Positions 23,088 to 34,317 of a stretch of 64,000 nucleotides of DNA are shown here, piece after piece. The notes beneath the pieces were generated by a model, which was not told the DNA's origin, made no database searches, and worked only from the letters and a program-made list of their open reading frames with translations. The position numbers and the translations under genes were made by a program. The stretch spans positions 62,001 through 126,000 of the forward strand of contig NZ_QEWO01000005.1 of NCBI RefSeq assembly GCF_003402235.1, in the 5' to 3' direction. Source of the DNA: Parahaliea mediterranea. Lineage in GTDB: Bacteria; Pseudomonadota; Gammaproteobacteria; Pseudomonadales; Halieaceae. Numbering within the stretch: position 1 is the first letter of the stretch; each line of letters begins with the position of its first letter.

Positions 23088-23948
23088 TCACTCGTCGCTG
23101 CGCAGTGACTGCAGCCCGCGGTTGAGTTTGTGCAGGTGGCGATTCACTTCGTCGCCTTTCATTTTCGACACGCCGGCGGCGAGGATGTCGATCACCGCCA
23201 GGTGGGCGATGCGCGAGGGCAGGGGGGTGTAACTTTCTTCGTCCGGCGATGCCACATCAATGGGGATGGCAATGGTGGCCCGCGCCAGCACCGGGGTGCG
23301 CGAGGGCGCCAGGGCAATGATCACCGCGCCCGCCTCGCGCACGTGATCCATCGCCTCCAGCAGGGCAGTGCTGCGCCCGGACTGGGAGATGGCCACCACC
23401 ACATCGTCCGGGGTCAGGGACATGGCGGACATGGCCTGTATGTGCGGGTCCGACAGGGCGGCGCTGGCAATCTGCAGGCGGAAGAACTTGTGCTGGGCGT
23501 CGATGGCCACCGGGCTGGAGGCGCCAAAGCCGTAAAACTCCACCCGGCGGGCGTTGCACAGGGCATCCACCGCCACTTCGATGGCATCCGGGTCGAGGGT
23601 GTCGCGCACCTGGGCCAGGGTTTCCATGGTGGCGTCGAACACTTTGTAGGTGTAGTCCCGGGCGGTGTCCAGCTCGCTCAGCACAAAGGGTTCCTGGCTG
23701 GTGTTCTGGGCCAGGGACTGGGCCAGGGCGAGCTTGAAGTTCTGGAAGCCCTGGCAGCCGATGGCCCGGCAGAAACGCACTACCGTGGGCTCCGACACCT
23801 CGGCGGCGGCGGCCAGGTCGACAATGCGCATGTGTATCACGCGCTCGGGCTGGCCCAGCACCAGCTCGGCGACCTTGCGCTCCGAGCGGCGCAGGGTATC
23901 AAGTGAGGACTCTATGTCCCTGAGAATGACTCTGCCGGTGTTGGCCAC
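23088..23948 (-). CDS. hexR: HexR-type transcriptional regulator (RpiR family)
   Basis: 286 residues: N-terminal RpiR helix-turn-helix (SERKVAELVL, then AAAAEVSEPTVVRFCRAIGCQGFQ) and C-terminal SIS sugar-phosphate domain with VEFYGFGASSPVA, QSGRS and SRIAHLAVIDILA. The sequence fits HexR, which senses 2-keto-3-deoxy-6-phosphogluconate and represses glucose catabolic genes in pseudomonads. An ATG at 23987 overlaps a TATAAT on this strand, so I prefer GTG at 23948, which gives the family length; neither has a good ribosome site. The usual partners (zwf, edd, eda) are not next to it. Confidence 0.87.
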   Translation of the reverse strand: MANTGRVILRDIESSLDTLRRSERKVAELVLGQPERVIHMRIVDLAAAAEVSEPTVVRFCRAIGCQGFQNFKLALAQSLAQNTSQEPFVLSELDTARDYTYKVFDATMETLAQVRDTLDPDAIEVAVDALCNARRVEFYGFGASSPVAIDAQHKFFRLQIASAALSDPHIQAMSAMSLTPDDVVVAISQSGRSTALLEAMDHVREAGAVIIALAPSRTPVLARATIAIPIDVASPDEESYTPLPSRIAHLAVIDILAAGVSKMKGDEVNRHLHKLNRGLQSLRSDE

Positions 23949-23985
23949 GTGTTTGCGGGTTCCGGGTTGGCGAACAGGTGCGCCC

Positions 23986-23991
23986 ATTATA
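23986..23991 (-). promoter_or_regulatory. Possible -10 box for hexR
   Basis: A perfect TATAAT on the minus strand lies 38 bases before the preferred hexR GTG. The region 17 bases further upstream does not resemble a -35 box, so activity would need an activator or is weak. It argues against the upstream ATG at 23987, which overlaps this box. Confidence 0.4.
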
Positions 23992-24077
23992 CAGGTGCCG
24001 CGGCGGCCGGCGCAGAAGCGGGTGATTTCGCGCGCCGCGCCCTATGGCGAGGGCCCATCTGTGAGTAAAATGCGCCG

Positions 24078-26228
<2,151 letters not shown>

Positions 26229-26287
26229 CAGGCCATGCGCGCCAGGCGCTGGCTGATAATAACAACCGTTTTTGAAGTCGAGCCTTG

Positions 26288-27463
26288 ATGTCTGACAGCC
26301 AAACCCGCGCGCCCAAACGCTACGCGCCCCTGATCATCCTGCTGCTGAGCGCGGCCCTGGTGGCCGTCGTCGGCCTGTGGGCCGCCGATGCCGGCCGCGA
26401 GGCGCGCAGCGCCGGGCCGGGGGGCGGCGCCGTAGGCGACGAGGCGCGCTACCACTGGAAAATCGTGACCACCTGGCCCAAGAACCTGCCCGGCCTTGGC
26501 ACCGCGCCGGAGAATTTTGCCCGCATGCTGGGGGAGATGAGCGGCGGCCGGCTGACCGCACGGGTCTATGGTGCCGGCGAAATTGTGCCGGCCTTTGAGG
26601 TGTTCGACGCGGTGTCCCAGGGCGTGGCGGATGCCGGCCACGGCGCGGCCTATTACTGGAAGGGCAAGATTCCCTCCTCGGTGTTCTTCACCGCCGTGCC
26701 CTTTGGCATGACCGCCCAGGAAATGAACGCCTGGCTGCAGTACGGCGGCGGCCTTGAGTTGTGGCGGGAGGTTTATGCCGGCGCCAATATCGAGCCCTAC
26801 GCCGGCGGCAGCACCGGGGTGCAGATGGCGGGCTGGTTCAACCGCGAGCTGAACAGCGTGGCGGATCTCAAGGGCCTGAAAATGCGCATCCCGGGGCTTG
26901 CCGGCGATGTCTTCACTCGCGCCGGGGGTACCTCGGTGCGCATTCCCGGCGGCGAAATTTACACCTCCCTGCAGACCGGCGTGATCGACGCCGCCGAGTG
27001 GGTCGGCCCCTACAACGACCTTGCCCTGGGCCTGCATGAAGTGGCCAAGTACTACTACTACCCCGGCTGGCACGAGCCGGGCGCCATGCTGGAATTTATC
27101 GTTAACAAGGACTCCCTGGCCGCCCTGCCGGCGGATTTGCAGGCCATTGTGAAAACCGCCGCGCGGGCATCCAATCAGGAAATGCTGGACGAATTCACCG
27201 CCCGCAATAACACCGCCCTGCGGGAACTGGTGGAACACCACGGCGTGCAACTGCGGCGTCTGCCGGACGATGTGCTCAAGGCGCTGTATGACGCCAGCGA
27301 AGACGTGTTGGCGGAGCTGGTGGCCACCGACCCGCTGGCGGCGCGGGTCAATGCCTCGTTCCAGGACTTTTACGGCAAGGTGCGGGCCTATCACCACATT
27401 TCAGAGCAGGCCTACATCAATGCCCGCGACGTGGTGCTGCCGCCCGAGCAGGGCGGCCCCTGA
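26288..27463 (+). CDS. TRAP transporter substrate-binding protein (DctP family, TakP-like)
   Basis: 391 residues. A single N-terminal hydrophobic helix (YAPLIILLLSAALVAVVGLW) may be an uncleaved anchor or signal peptide. The core has YHWKIVTTWPKNLPG, ADAGHGAAYYW, LKGLKMRIPGLAG with the Arg that holds the substrate carboxylate in this family, and GVIDAAEWVGPYNDLA..GWHEPG. These fit the 2-oxo-acid-binding TakP subgroup, so the ligand is probably a keto or organic acid (inference). ATG at 26288 follows a TTG; no strong ribosome site. Its stop touches the stop of the convergent thioesterase gene; the matching membrane subunits lie beyond it on the other strand. Confidence 0.9.
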   Translation: MSDSQTRAPKRYAPLIILLLSAALVAVVGLWAADAGREARSAGPGGGAVGDEARYHWKIVTTWPKNLPGLGTAPENFARMLGEMSGGRLTARVYGAGEIVPAFEVFDAVSQGVADAGHGAAYYWKGKIPSSVFFTAVPFGMTAQEMNAWLQYGGGLELWREVYAGANIEPYAGGSTGVQMAGWFNRELNSVADLKGLKMRIPGLAGDVFTRAGGTSVRIPGGEIYTSLQTGVIDAAEWVGPYNDLALGLHEVAKYYYYPGWHEPGAMLEFIVNKDSLAALPADLQAIVKTAARASNQEMLDEFTARNNTALRELVEHHGVQLRRLPDDVLKALYDASEDVLAELVATDPLAARVNASFQDFYGKVRAYHHISEQAYINARDVVLPPEQGGP

Positions 27464-27856
27464 TCAGGGGTTGATGGCGCGGGTGCGGCCCTTTTCGTCG
27501 ATGGCCACAAACACAAACTCCCCTTCGGTGACCTTGAGCGGGTCGCCATCGTGCTTGGAGTTGATCCACACCTCCACCACGATGCGAATGGAGCTGCGGC
27601 CGATTTCCAGCACATCGCAGTAGCAGCTCACCACCGCACCCACATGCACCGGGGTCAGGAAGGCCATGCCGTCGATGGCCACCGTGGCCACCCGGCCGCC
27701 GGCCACCTCTGTGGCGGTGATGGAGCCCGCGATATCCATCTGCGACAGCAGCCAGCCACCAAAGATATCACCGTTGGCGTTGGTGTCCTTGGGCATGGCA
27801 ATGGTCTGCAGGGCCAGTTCACCCTGGGGAATGGGGGCGGAATCTATATCACTCAT
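27464..27856 (-). CDS. Acyl-CoA thioesterase, hotdog fold (YciA-like)
   Basis: 130 residues with the YciA signature: MPKDTNANGDIFGGWLLSQMDIAGSI (the NxxGD(I/V)FGGW catalytic segment including Asp) and VATVAIDGMAFLTPVHVG, and a late hotdog strand GEFVFVAID. It hydrolyses acyl-CoA thioesters in the cytoplasm. It is wedged between the two parts of a TRAP transporter: the DctP gene ends on the adjacent base from the other strand and dctM follows at 27877, so it is probably the last gene of the leftward dctQ-dctM unit. Confidence 0.92.
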   Translation of the reverse strand: MSDIDSAPIPQGELALQTIAMPKDTNANGDIFGGWLLSQMDIAGSITATEVAGGRVATVAIDGMAFLTPVHVGAVVSCYCDVLEIGRSSIRIVVEVWINSKHDGDPLKVTEGEFVFVAIDEKGRTRAINP

Positions 27857-27876
27857 GGCATTTGCGTCGGGTCAGG

Positions 27877-29241
27877 TTATCGGGCCAGCTGCGCGGGCAG
27901 CCAGGTTGCCAGTGCCGGCCACACCCACAGGGCCACCAGCACCAAAAGCTGGATGATTATAAAAGGAATGACCCCCCGGTAGATAGCGCCGGTGGGGAGC
28001 GTATCCGGGGCCACCCCGCGCAGGTAGAACAGGGCAAAGCCAAAGGGCGGGGTGAGGAAGGAGGTCTGCAGGTTGATGGCGATCATGATGCCGAGCCAGA
28101 TCGGGTCCAGCCCCATGGCCAGCAGGATGGGGCCGACGATGGGCACCACTACGAAGGTGATCTCGATAAAGTCCAGGATAAAGCCCAGCAGGAAGATGAT
28201 CAGCATGACCACCAGCGTGGCGCCCAGCGCGCCGCCGGGTAGCTGCTCGAAGAAGTGGTGAATCAGTTCCTCGCCGCCAAAACCGCGGAACACCAGGGAA
28301 AACAGCGCCGCTCCGATGAGAATCATGAACACCATGCAGGTAACTTCCATGGTATCGCGCGCAACGTCCCGCAGGCGGGTAAAGTCCATCTGCCCCTTGG
28401 CCATCGCCAGCAGCAGTGCGCCCACCGCTCCCACGCCGGCCGCCTCGGTGGGGGTGGCGGCCCCCACCAGAATGGAGCCCAGCACCACGGCAATCAGCAG
28501 CAGCGGCGGCACCAGGCCCTTGAGCAGTTCCGAGGCCGGCACTGGCTCCTGGGTGGCCGGTGGCGCGTTTTCCGGCTTGCGCCAGGCCCGCAGCAGCAGG
28601 TAGGCCATGTACAGGGCCACCAGTAGCATGCCCGGCAGCAGCGCGCCGATGAACAGGTCGCCCACCGACACCGTCTTCGGGTTGAAGATATTCATCGACA
28701 GCTGCGCCTGCTGGTAGGCGCTGGACAGCACATCCCCCAGCAGCACCAGGGCGATGGAGGGCGGGATGATCTGGCCCAGGGTGCCGGTGGCGCAGATGGT
28801 GCCCGCGGCCAGCGAAGGTTTGTAGCCACCCTGCAGCATGCTGGGCAGCGACAGCAGGCCCATGGTCACCACCGTGGCGCCGACAATGCCGGTGCTGGCC
28901 GCCAGCAGGGTGCCTACCAGAATCACCGAGATACCCAGGCCCCCGCGCAACCTGCCAAATACCCGCGACATGCTCGACAGCAGCTCTTCCGCCACCCGGG
29001 ACTTCTCCAGAATGACCCCCATCAGGATGAACAGCGGCACCGCGATCAGCGTGGCGTTGTTGACGGTGCCGAACAGGCGCCCGGGCAGGGCCGACAGGAA
29101 GCTGGCATCGAACACCCCGGCGATAATGCCCACCGCGGCAAAGGCCAGGGAGGTGCCGGCAAGGGTAAAGGCCACCGGGTAGCCCAGCATCAGGGCAAAG
29201 CACACCGCGGCAAACATCAACAGGGCAATGTAGCCGGTCAT
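27877..29241 (-). CDS. dctM: TRAP transporter large permease subunit (DctM)
   Basis: 454 residues with about 12-13 membrane helices, the DctM size. Typical features are FTLAGTSLAFAAVG, the segment LFILMGVILEKSRVAEELLS, TGIVGATVVTMGLLSLP, CATGTLGQIIPPSIALVLLGD and near the end LGIMIAINLQTSFLTPPFGFALFYLRG. It forms the Na+-coupled elevator channel of the TRAP system with DctQ. The start at 29241 overlaps the dctQ stop (ATGA); the open frame goes further but is a shadow there. The cognate binding protein is probably DctP at 26288. Confidence 0.94.
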   Translation of the reverse strand: MTGYIALLMFAAVCFALMLGYPVAFTLAGTSLAFAAVGIIAGVFDASFLSALPGRLFGTVNNATLIAVPLFILMGVILEKSRVAEELLSSMSRVFGRLRGGLGISVILVGTLLAASTGIVGATVVTMGLLSLPSMLQGGYKPSLAAGTICATGTLGQIIPPSIALVLLGDVLSSAYQQAQLSMNIFNPKTVSVGDLFIGALLPGMLLVALYMAYLLLRAWRKPENAPPATQEPVPASELLKGLVPPLLLIAVVLGSILVGAATPTEAAGVGAVGALLLAMAKGQMDFTRLRDVARDTMEVTCMVFMILIGAALFSLVFRGFGGEELIHHFFEQLPGGALGATLVVMLIIFLLGFILDFIEITFVVVPIVGPILLAMGLDPIWLGIMIAINLQTSFLTPPFGFALFYLRGVAPDTLPTGAIYRGVIPFIIIQLLVLVALWVWPALATWLPAQLAR

Positions 29242-29753
29242 TGCGCTTGCGGCTCCATCAGCACGGCGGTGCTGCGCAGGGTTTCCGCCAGGCCCTGCAA
29301 GAACAGGGTGGCCGCCATCAGCGGCAGCAGGGATTTCAGCAAAAACACTGCGGGAATGCCGCCGGGCTCGGGGGAGCTTTCCCGTATCGCCCAGGATTCC
29401 GCCACGTAATTCCAACTGATACCGAACATAAAGGCGCACAGCGGCAGCAGGAACACGATACCCCCCAGGCTGTTCACCCAGGCCTGGACGCGGGGCGAAA
29501 ACCGGCGGTAGAAGATATCCACCCGCACATGGCCGTCGTGCTTGAGGGTGTAGGCCGCGCCCAGGGTAAACAGGGTGCCGTGCAGGTAGGTGATGGCTTC
29601 CTGCGCGGCAATCGAGCCGATATTAAAGCCGTAGCGCAACACCACCACCAGCGCGGTAAGCAGCGCCATGGCCACAGCCAGCCAGGCCAGCAAGCGGCCG
29701 CTGGCCTCGGTAAAGCGGTCTATCGCGGTGGCCAGGGCCAGCATTCGGGGCAT
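29238..29753 (-). CDS. dctQ: TRAP transporter small permease subunit (DctQ)
   Basis: 171 residues, four membrane helices, with the family segments VVVLRYGFNIGSIAAQEAITYLHGTLFTLGAAYTLKHDGHVRVDIFY and the helix ending in LFLQGLAETLRS. DctQ is the small partner that surrounds DctM. It is the first gene of the leftward dctQ-dctM-thioesterase unit, reading away from yaaA. The gap of 98 bases before yaaA must hold both promoters; I could not define them firmly. Confidence 0.9.
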   Translation of the reverse strand: MPRMLALATAIDRFTEASGRLLAWLAVAMALLTALVVVLRYGFNIGSIAAQEAITYLHGTLFTLGAAYTLKHDGHVRVDIFYRRFSPRVQAWVNSLGGIVFLLPLCAFMFGISWNYVAESWAIRESSPEPGGIPAVFLLKSLLPLMAATLFLQGLAETLRSTAVLMEPQAQ

Positions 29754-29851
29754 GTTTTATTGGTCTTTTGCAACGGTGGGGCGCAGCGTATCATAGCGCC
29801 TCAACTCACGCGAAAGCTCCCCGCTCGCGCCCGAGCCCCGGACGAGGATTC

Positions 29852-30634
29852 ATGCTCACAGTTATCTCACCGGCCAAAACGCTGGATTTCGACACCCCGC
29901 CCCACACCCGCAAGACCACTCAGCCACAGTTTATCGGGCGCGCCGCCGAGCTGGTTGAAGATGCCCGCGGCCTGTCGCCGGAGGACATCCGCGAGCTGAT
30001 GGGGGTGAGCGAGAACATCGCCGAACTCAACCATGCCCGGTTCATGAACTGGGCCGCGCCTTTTTCGCTGGACAACGCCAAACAGGCGGTGCTGGCCTTT
30101 CGCGGCGACGTTTACACCGGGCTTGACGCCGATACCCTGAGCGCCAGCCAGCTGGGCTGGGCCCAAAAGCACCTGCGCATTCTGTCGGGCCTTTATGGCC
30201 TGCTGCGCCCGCTGGATTTGATGCAGCCCTACCGCCTGGAGATGGGCCTCAAGTTTGCCAACCGAGGTGGTAAAAACCTCTACGAATTCTGGGGTGATGC
30301 GGTTACCCAGGCGCTGAACGCCAGCCTGAAGCAGTCCGGCAGCCCGGTGCTGGTGAATCTCGCGTCCAACGAATACTTCCGCGCGGTCAAACCCAAGGCG
30401 CTGGCGGCGGACGTGATCACGCCAGTCTTCAAAGACCTGAAAAACGGCAAGTACAAGGTGATCAGCTTCTTTGCCAAAAAAGCCCGGGGCCAGATGGCCC
30501 GCTACATCATCGAACAGGAGCTTGATGATGTGGCCGGGCTGAAGAAATTCCGGGAAGATGGTTACCGCTACAACGCCAAGGCATCCACCGCCCGCGAACT
30601 GGTGTTTACCCGCGACAAACCGCCCGGCACCTGA
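29852..30634 (+). CDS. yaaA: YaaA family protein (peroxide resistance)
   Basis: 260 residues, the normal length. Start MLTVISPAKTLDF and segments RFMNWAAPF, LAFRGDVYTGLDA, LRPLDLMQPYRLEMG, LVNLASNEYF and VISFFAKKARGQMARY are diagnostic of YaaA/DUF328. In E. coli it limits iron-driven DNA damage during peroxide stress; it may bind DNA. The extension to 29768 has no family similarity, so I use the ATG at 29852. Confidence 0.95.
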   Translation: MLTVISPAKTLDFDTPPHTRKTTQPQFIGRAAELVEDARGLSPEDIRELMGVSENIAELNHARFMNWAAPFSLDNAKQAVLAFRGDVYTGLDADTLSASQLGWAQKHLRILSGLYGLLRPLDLMQPYRLEMGLKFANRGGKNLYEFWGDAVTQALNASLKQSGSPVLVNLASNEYFRAVKPKALAADVITPVFKDLKNGKYKVISFFAKKARGQMARYIIEQELDDVAGLKKFREDGYRYNAKASTARELVFTRDKPPGT

Positions 30635-30681
30635 CATTGCCAGCCGGGCACTCCACCACAGAATAAGAGACAGGGAAGTGC

Positions 30682-32145
30682 ATGAATAACGACGTACTGA
30701 GCGTAGCAATTATCGGGGCCGGCATGTCTGGCCTGTGTATGGGCATCCAGCTGCGCGAGCGCGGCATTGATGACTTCGTCATCCTGGAAAAATCCGCCGG
30801 CGTTGGCGGCACCTGGTACGACAACACCTACCCCGGGGCCTGCTGTGATGTGCCGTCGGTGCTGTACAGCTATTCCTTCGAGCCCAACCCCTGGTGGTCG
30901 CGCAAGTATTCGCCCCACAACGAGATACGCGCCTACTTTGAGCACTGCGCCGACAAATACGGCCTGCGCCCGCGCCTGCGCCTGAACACCGCGGTGGCCG
31001 AGGCGCGCTTTGATGACGCCCGCGGCCTGTGGCAGCTGACGCTGGACAATGGCGAGTTGATCGAAGCGCGCGCCCTGGTCAGTGGCCTGGGCCAGCTCAA
31101 CCTGCCCTACACGCCGGCGCTTGATGGCGAAGACAGCTTCAGCGGCGAGCGCTTCCACTCCGCGCGCTGGAACCACGACATCGACCTGGCCGGCAAGCGG
31201 GTGGCGGTGATCGGCAATGCCGCCAGCGCCCTGCAGTTCATACCCCACGTGGCGAAGGAGGCGGCGCAGGTTTACGTTTACCAGCGCAGCGCCAACTACG
31301 TCATACCCCGTAACGACTGCGCCTATACCCCTGAGCAGCAACAGCGCTTCTCCCGCCATCGCTGGTGGCAGAAGCTGCATCGCCTGTCGGTATACCTGCG
31401 CGCCGAGGGTGTGTTCTATCCTGTGCTGCTCAAGCGCAGCCTGCTGCGGCCCCTGTGGAAGAAGTGGAGCCGGGACTACCTTGAAGAGAGCATCACCGAC
31501 CCGGCACTGCGCCGGCAGCTCACGCCGGACTACCCCATTGGCTGCAAGCGCATCCTGGTCAGCGACGACTACTACCAGGCCCTGGCCGGCGCCAATGTCG
31601 AGGTGGTGACCTCGCCCATTACCGGCATCAACCCGGGCGGCGTAAGCAGCGAAGACGCCACCGAGCGGCCCGCCGATGTCATCATCTACGGCACCGGTTT
31701 TCGCACCACCGACATGCTCAGTGGCGTACGCTTCATTGGCAGCGGCGGGCGCGACCTGCGCGAAGCCTGGCAGGATGGCGCCGAAGCCTACCGTGGCGTG
31801 TGTGTGGCGGGCTTCCCCAACTTCTTCATGCTCTACGGCCCCAACACCAATCTCGGCAGCAACTCCATCATCTTCATGGTGGAGCGCCAGGTGAAGTACG
31901 CCGTGGCCTGCATCGACAAACTGCTGTCCAACGGCCTGCGTAGCCTCGACGTGAATGCCGGTGTCATGCGCGACTACAATGTGAAGATGCAGAAGGACCT
32001 GGCGAATACTGTGTGGGTAGCCTCCTGCGATAGCTGGTACAAAAACGACGCCGGCAAGGTAGTGAACAACTGGCCCCACACCACCACCCGCTACTGGTGG
32101 CAGATGCGGGCGCCGGATTTCAGCGACTTTGATATGAAGGGATAA
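30682..32145 (+). CDS. Flavin-binding monooxygenase of the Baeyer-Villiger type
   Basis: 487 residues. FAD-binding GAGMSG (12-17) with GGTWYDNTYPGACCDVPS next to it, the BVMO fingerprint FSGERFHSARW (153-163), and the second nucleotide-binding VIGNAAS (177-183). These features define class B flavoprotein monooxygenases, which use NADPH and oxygen to insert oxygen next to a carbonyl or oxidise heteroatoms. Substrate cannot be read. The fingerprint has W followed by N-H-D rather than W-P or W-D, a small deviation. AGAGACAGGGA lies before the ATG. Followed after four bases by a methyltransferase gene. Confidence 0.9.
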   Translation: MNNDVLSVAIIGAGMSGLCMGIQLRERGIDDFVILEKSAGVGGTWYDNTYPGACCDVPSVLYSYSFEPNPWWSRKYSPHNEIRAYFEHCADKYGLRPRLRLNTAVAEARFDDARGLWQLTLDNGELIEARALVSGLGQLNLPYTPALDGEDSFSGERFHSARWNHDIDLAGKRVAVIGNAASALQFIPHVAKEAAQVYVYQRSANYVIPRNDCAYTPEQQQRFSRHRWWQKLHRLSVYLRAEGVFYPVLLKRSLLRPLWKKWSRDYLEESITDPALRRQLTPDYPIGCKRILVSDDYYQALAGANVEVVTSPITGINPGGVSSEDATERPADVIIYGTGFRTTDMLSGVRFIGSGGRDLREAWQDGAEAYRGVCVAGFPNFFMLYGPNTNLGSNSIIFMVERQVKYAVACIDKLLSNGLRSLDVNAGVMRDYNVKMQKDLANTVWVASCDSWYKNDAGKVVNNWPHTTTRYWWQMRAPDFSDFDMKG

Positions 32146-32149
32146 CACG

Positions 32150-32749
32150 ATGGACGGGCTGAACTGGTCACAAGCCTGTGAAAACAACAAGGCGCCCATT
32201 CTCGACATCCTGCGCCGGGTGCTGGCCCACAAGACCCAGGTGCTGGAACTGGGTGCCGGCACCGGCCAACACGCTACCTGGTTTGCCGGCCACCTGCCCC
32301 ACCTCACCTGGCAACCCACCGACCTGCACGCCAACCTGCCCACCCTGGCGCCTCGTTGCGCCGCCTACGAAGGCGGCAACCTGCTGCCGCCACTGGCACT
32401 GGATGTATGCCAACACCCCTGGCCTGCCCAGGTGCACGATGCTGTCTTTACTGCGAATAGTTTCCACATCATGGCGTTTTCCGCCGTAGCGCAGTGCTTC
32501 GCTGAACTCGGGCGGCAAGCAAGGCCAGGCACCCTTTTGTGTGTATACGGCCCCTTTAACTACGGCGGGCAATACACCAGCGACAGCAACGCCCGCTTCG
32601 ACCAGTGGCTGGCCCGGCAACACCCCGACAGCGCGATTCGCGACTTTGAGGCGGTGAATGAACTGGCGCGGCAGGCAGGCTTTGACCTGATGGAGGACAA
32701 TGCCATGCCGGCGAACAATCGTTTGTTGGTGTGGGGCAACAACCGCTAA
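32150..32749 (+). CDS. DUF938 family SAM-dependent methyltransferase
   Basis: 199 residues with VLELGAGTGQHATWFA (SAM-binding motif I), WQPTDLHANL, AVFTANSFHIMAF and VYGPFNYGGQYTSDSNARFDQWL, which are the DUF938 signature. Probably a small-molecule methyltransferase with unknown substrate. It directly follows the monooxygenase gene and likely shares its transcript. The stop overlaps by a few bases the end of the convergent MocR gene. Confidence 0.9.
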   Translation: MDGLNWSQACENNKAPILDILRRVLAHKTQVLELGAGTGQHATWFAGHLPHLTWQPTDLHANLPTLAPRCAAYEGGNLLPPLALDVCQHPWPAQVHDAVFTANSFHIMAFSAVAQCFAELGRQARPGTLLCVYGPFNYGGQYTSDSNARFDQWLARQHPDSAIRDFEAVNELARQAGFDLMEDNAMPANNRLLVWGNNR

Positions 32750-34203
32750 CCGCTCAGGGTCTTGGCCAACTGCTGTATGGATTGCCTGATTTCCTTCTCG
32801 CTGAGGGCGCCGAAGCCAAAACGAAGGTGAGTCGGTGCGCGGCGATCATCGGTGTACAGGGTACTCAGTGTGGAATCCTTGCCTGGCAGCGCGTCCAGAT
32901 TTCTACCCGCCAGCAGCTTGGAGATATCCACCCAGATCGCCATGCCGCCGGTGGGTACGGTAAATGAAACCCTGTCGCCGAAGACGCGATCGAATTCTCG
33001 CGCGGCAAAGTTCCTGCGCGCTTCGTACTCTTTTCTCGTTTTCCGGATATGCCGCCTGACTTCGCCAGACGCCATTAACTCGGCAAGTACCAACTCCGAC
33101 AGGGTATTGCCCTGGCGGTCGATCAAGACAATTTCCTGGGCGGCCCGTTCGATAAACCGGACATCGGCCGCCATGTAGCCGAGCCGCAGCCCCGGTGCAA
33201 ACACCTTGGACATGGATCCGATATGCACCACGTTTTCTGAATTTGGCAGGCTGGCCAGGGGCGGGATGGGTTTGGACCCGTAGTGGAATTCGTGATCGTA
33301 GTCGTCTTCCAGTACCGCGAATTTAAACGATCGCGACAGTTCGAGTAGAGCCAGTCTGCGGTCCATGGGCAGGCTTACGGTTGTCGGGTACTGGTGATGT
33401 GGTGTCACATACACCCCGGCGACAGTGTGCTGTTTAAGAATCTGCTGCAGGCACTCAATACTGAGGCCCCGCTCGTCCAGTGGGCACTTCAGGACCGTGA
33501 AGCCGTTGGCCTCAAACGTCGCCTTTGCCGGGGGGTAGCACAGCGCTTCCACGACAATGGCGCCCTTGCCCGGGTCCAGTATTCTCGCGGCCAGGAAAAT
33601 ACCCATCTGGCTGCCCCGTACAATACAGACCTGCTCGGTGGAGCAGTTCATGAAGCGATCGCTGGACAGCATATTGCGTACCGATTCGCGCAGTTCAATA
33701 CTGCCTCTGGGGTCCCCATAACCCAATTTGGATTGACGGCTCAGGTGTATGCACACGCGTCGATAGGTGCGTGCGAGCAGGGCATAGGGAATGAGTCTTG
33801 AGTCTGGCGTGCCGTCGTTGGCGGTCGGGGTGGCGGGGAAGGCACCCACAGCGTCTTGATACAGCGACTCGAGCAGTTCCGACGGTGCTTTTGCCCGGTG
33901 GGTACTGCTGACCAGGCGTTGGCTGGACGGCGAAAGGCCTTGCTCCGGGAGGTTTTCCGATACGAATGTGCCTGAGCGTTGCCGGGTTACCAGCCAGCCC
34001 TGTGCCTCAAGCTCTTCGTAGACTTGCTGCACGGTTTTTCGGTTTACGCCCAGTTGTACCGCCAAAGCGCGCGACCCTGGCAGCCGGAAGCCCGGGGCCA
34101 GGCGCCCGCGCTGGATATCCAGCGTTAGCTGATTCAGTAGTTTGGTGTGCAGGCTATTGCCCGGGCTATCGTCCAGCCAGAACTGCGCTTCCCACGGATT
34201 CAT
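32746..34203 (-). CDS. MocR-type regulator (GntR DNA-binding plus aminotransferase-like domain)
   Basis: 485 residues. GntR winged helix at about 15-85 (LPGSRALAVQLGVNRKTVQQVYEELEAQGWL), a linker, then a fold type I aminotransferase-like domain with GYGDPRGSIELRESV, LEDDYDHEF and the PLP-binding Lys333 in GSMSKVFAPGLRLGYM. MocR proteins sense PLP or an amine/amino acid adduct and control nearby catabolic genes. The start at 34203 has GGAGGT ten bases upstream; an in-frame ATG at 34233 is less likely. Divergent from the class II aldolase and DapA-like genes, its probable targets. Confidence 0.93.
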   Translation of the reverse strand: MNPWEAQFWLDDSPGNSLHTKLLNQLTLDIQRGRLAPGFRLPGSRALAVQLGVNRKTVQQVYEELEAQGWLVTRQRSGTFVSENLPEQGLSPSSQRLVSSTHRAKAPSELLESLYQDAVGAFPATPTANDGTPDSRLIPYALLARTYRRVCIHLSRQSKLGYGDPRGSIELRESVRNMLSSDRFMNCSTEQVCIVRGSQMGIFLAARILDPGKGAIVVEALCYPPAKATFEANGFTVLKCPLDERGLSIECLQQILKQHTVAGVYVTPHHQYPTTVSLPMDRRLALLELSRSFKFAVLEDDYDHEFHYGSKPIPPLASLPNSENVVHIGSMSKVFAPGLRLGYMAADVRFIERAAQEIVLIDRQGNTLSELVLAELMASGEVRRHIRKTRKEYEARRNFAAREFDRVFGDRVSFTVPTGGMAIWVDISKLLAGRNLDALPGKDSTLSTLYTDDRRAPTHLRFGFGALSEKEIRQSIQQLAKTLSG

Positions 34204-34244
34204 TACTTTCACCACCTCCAACTGGCCCATCAAGAATAAAAATA

Positions 34245-34266
34245 CTGGACCTCATTATAGGGCCAG
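34245..34266. promoter_or_regulatory. Palindrome around a TATAAT box in the MocR divergent region
   Basis: CTGGACC (34245-34251) and GGGCCAG (34260-34266) make an imperfect inverted repeat (six of seven bases pair). Between the arms, the minus strand reads TATAAT (34259-34254), a perfect -10 for the mocR gene. A protein on this palindrome would block mocR transcription and could act on the aldolase gene, whose start is 52 bases away. Confidence 0.45.
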
Positions 34267-34317
34267 TTGTTGGCTATCGTGTGGCCATCTCAAACGCAGC
34301 CGCAGAGGAGTCGAAGT

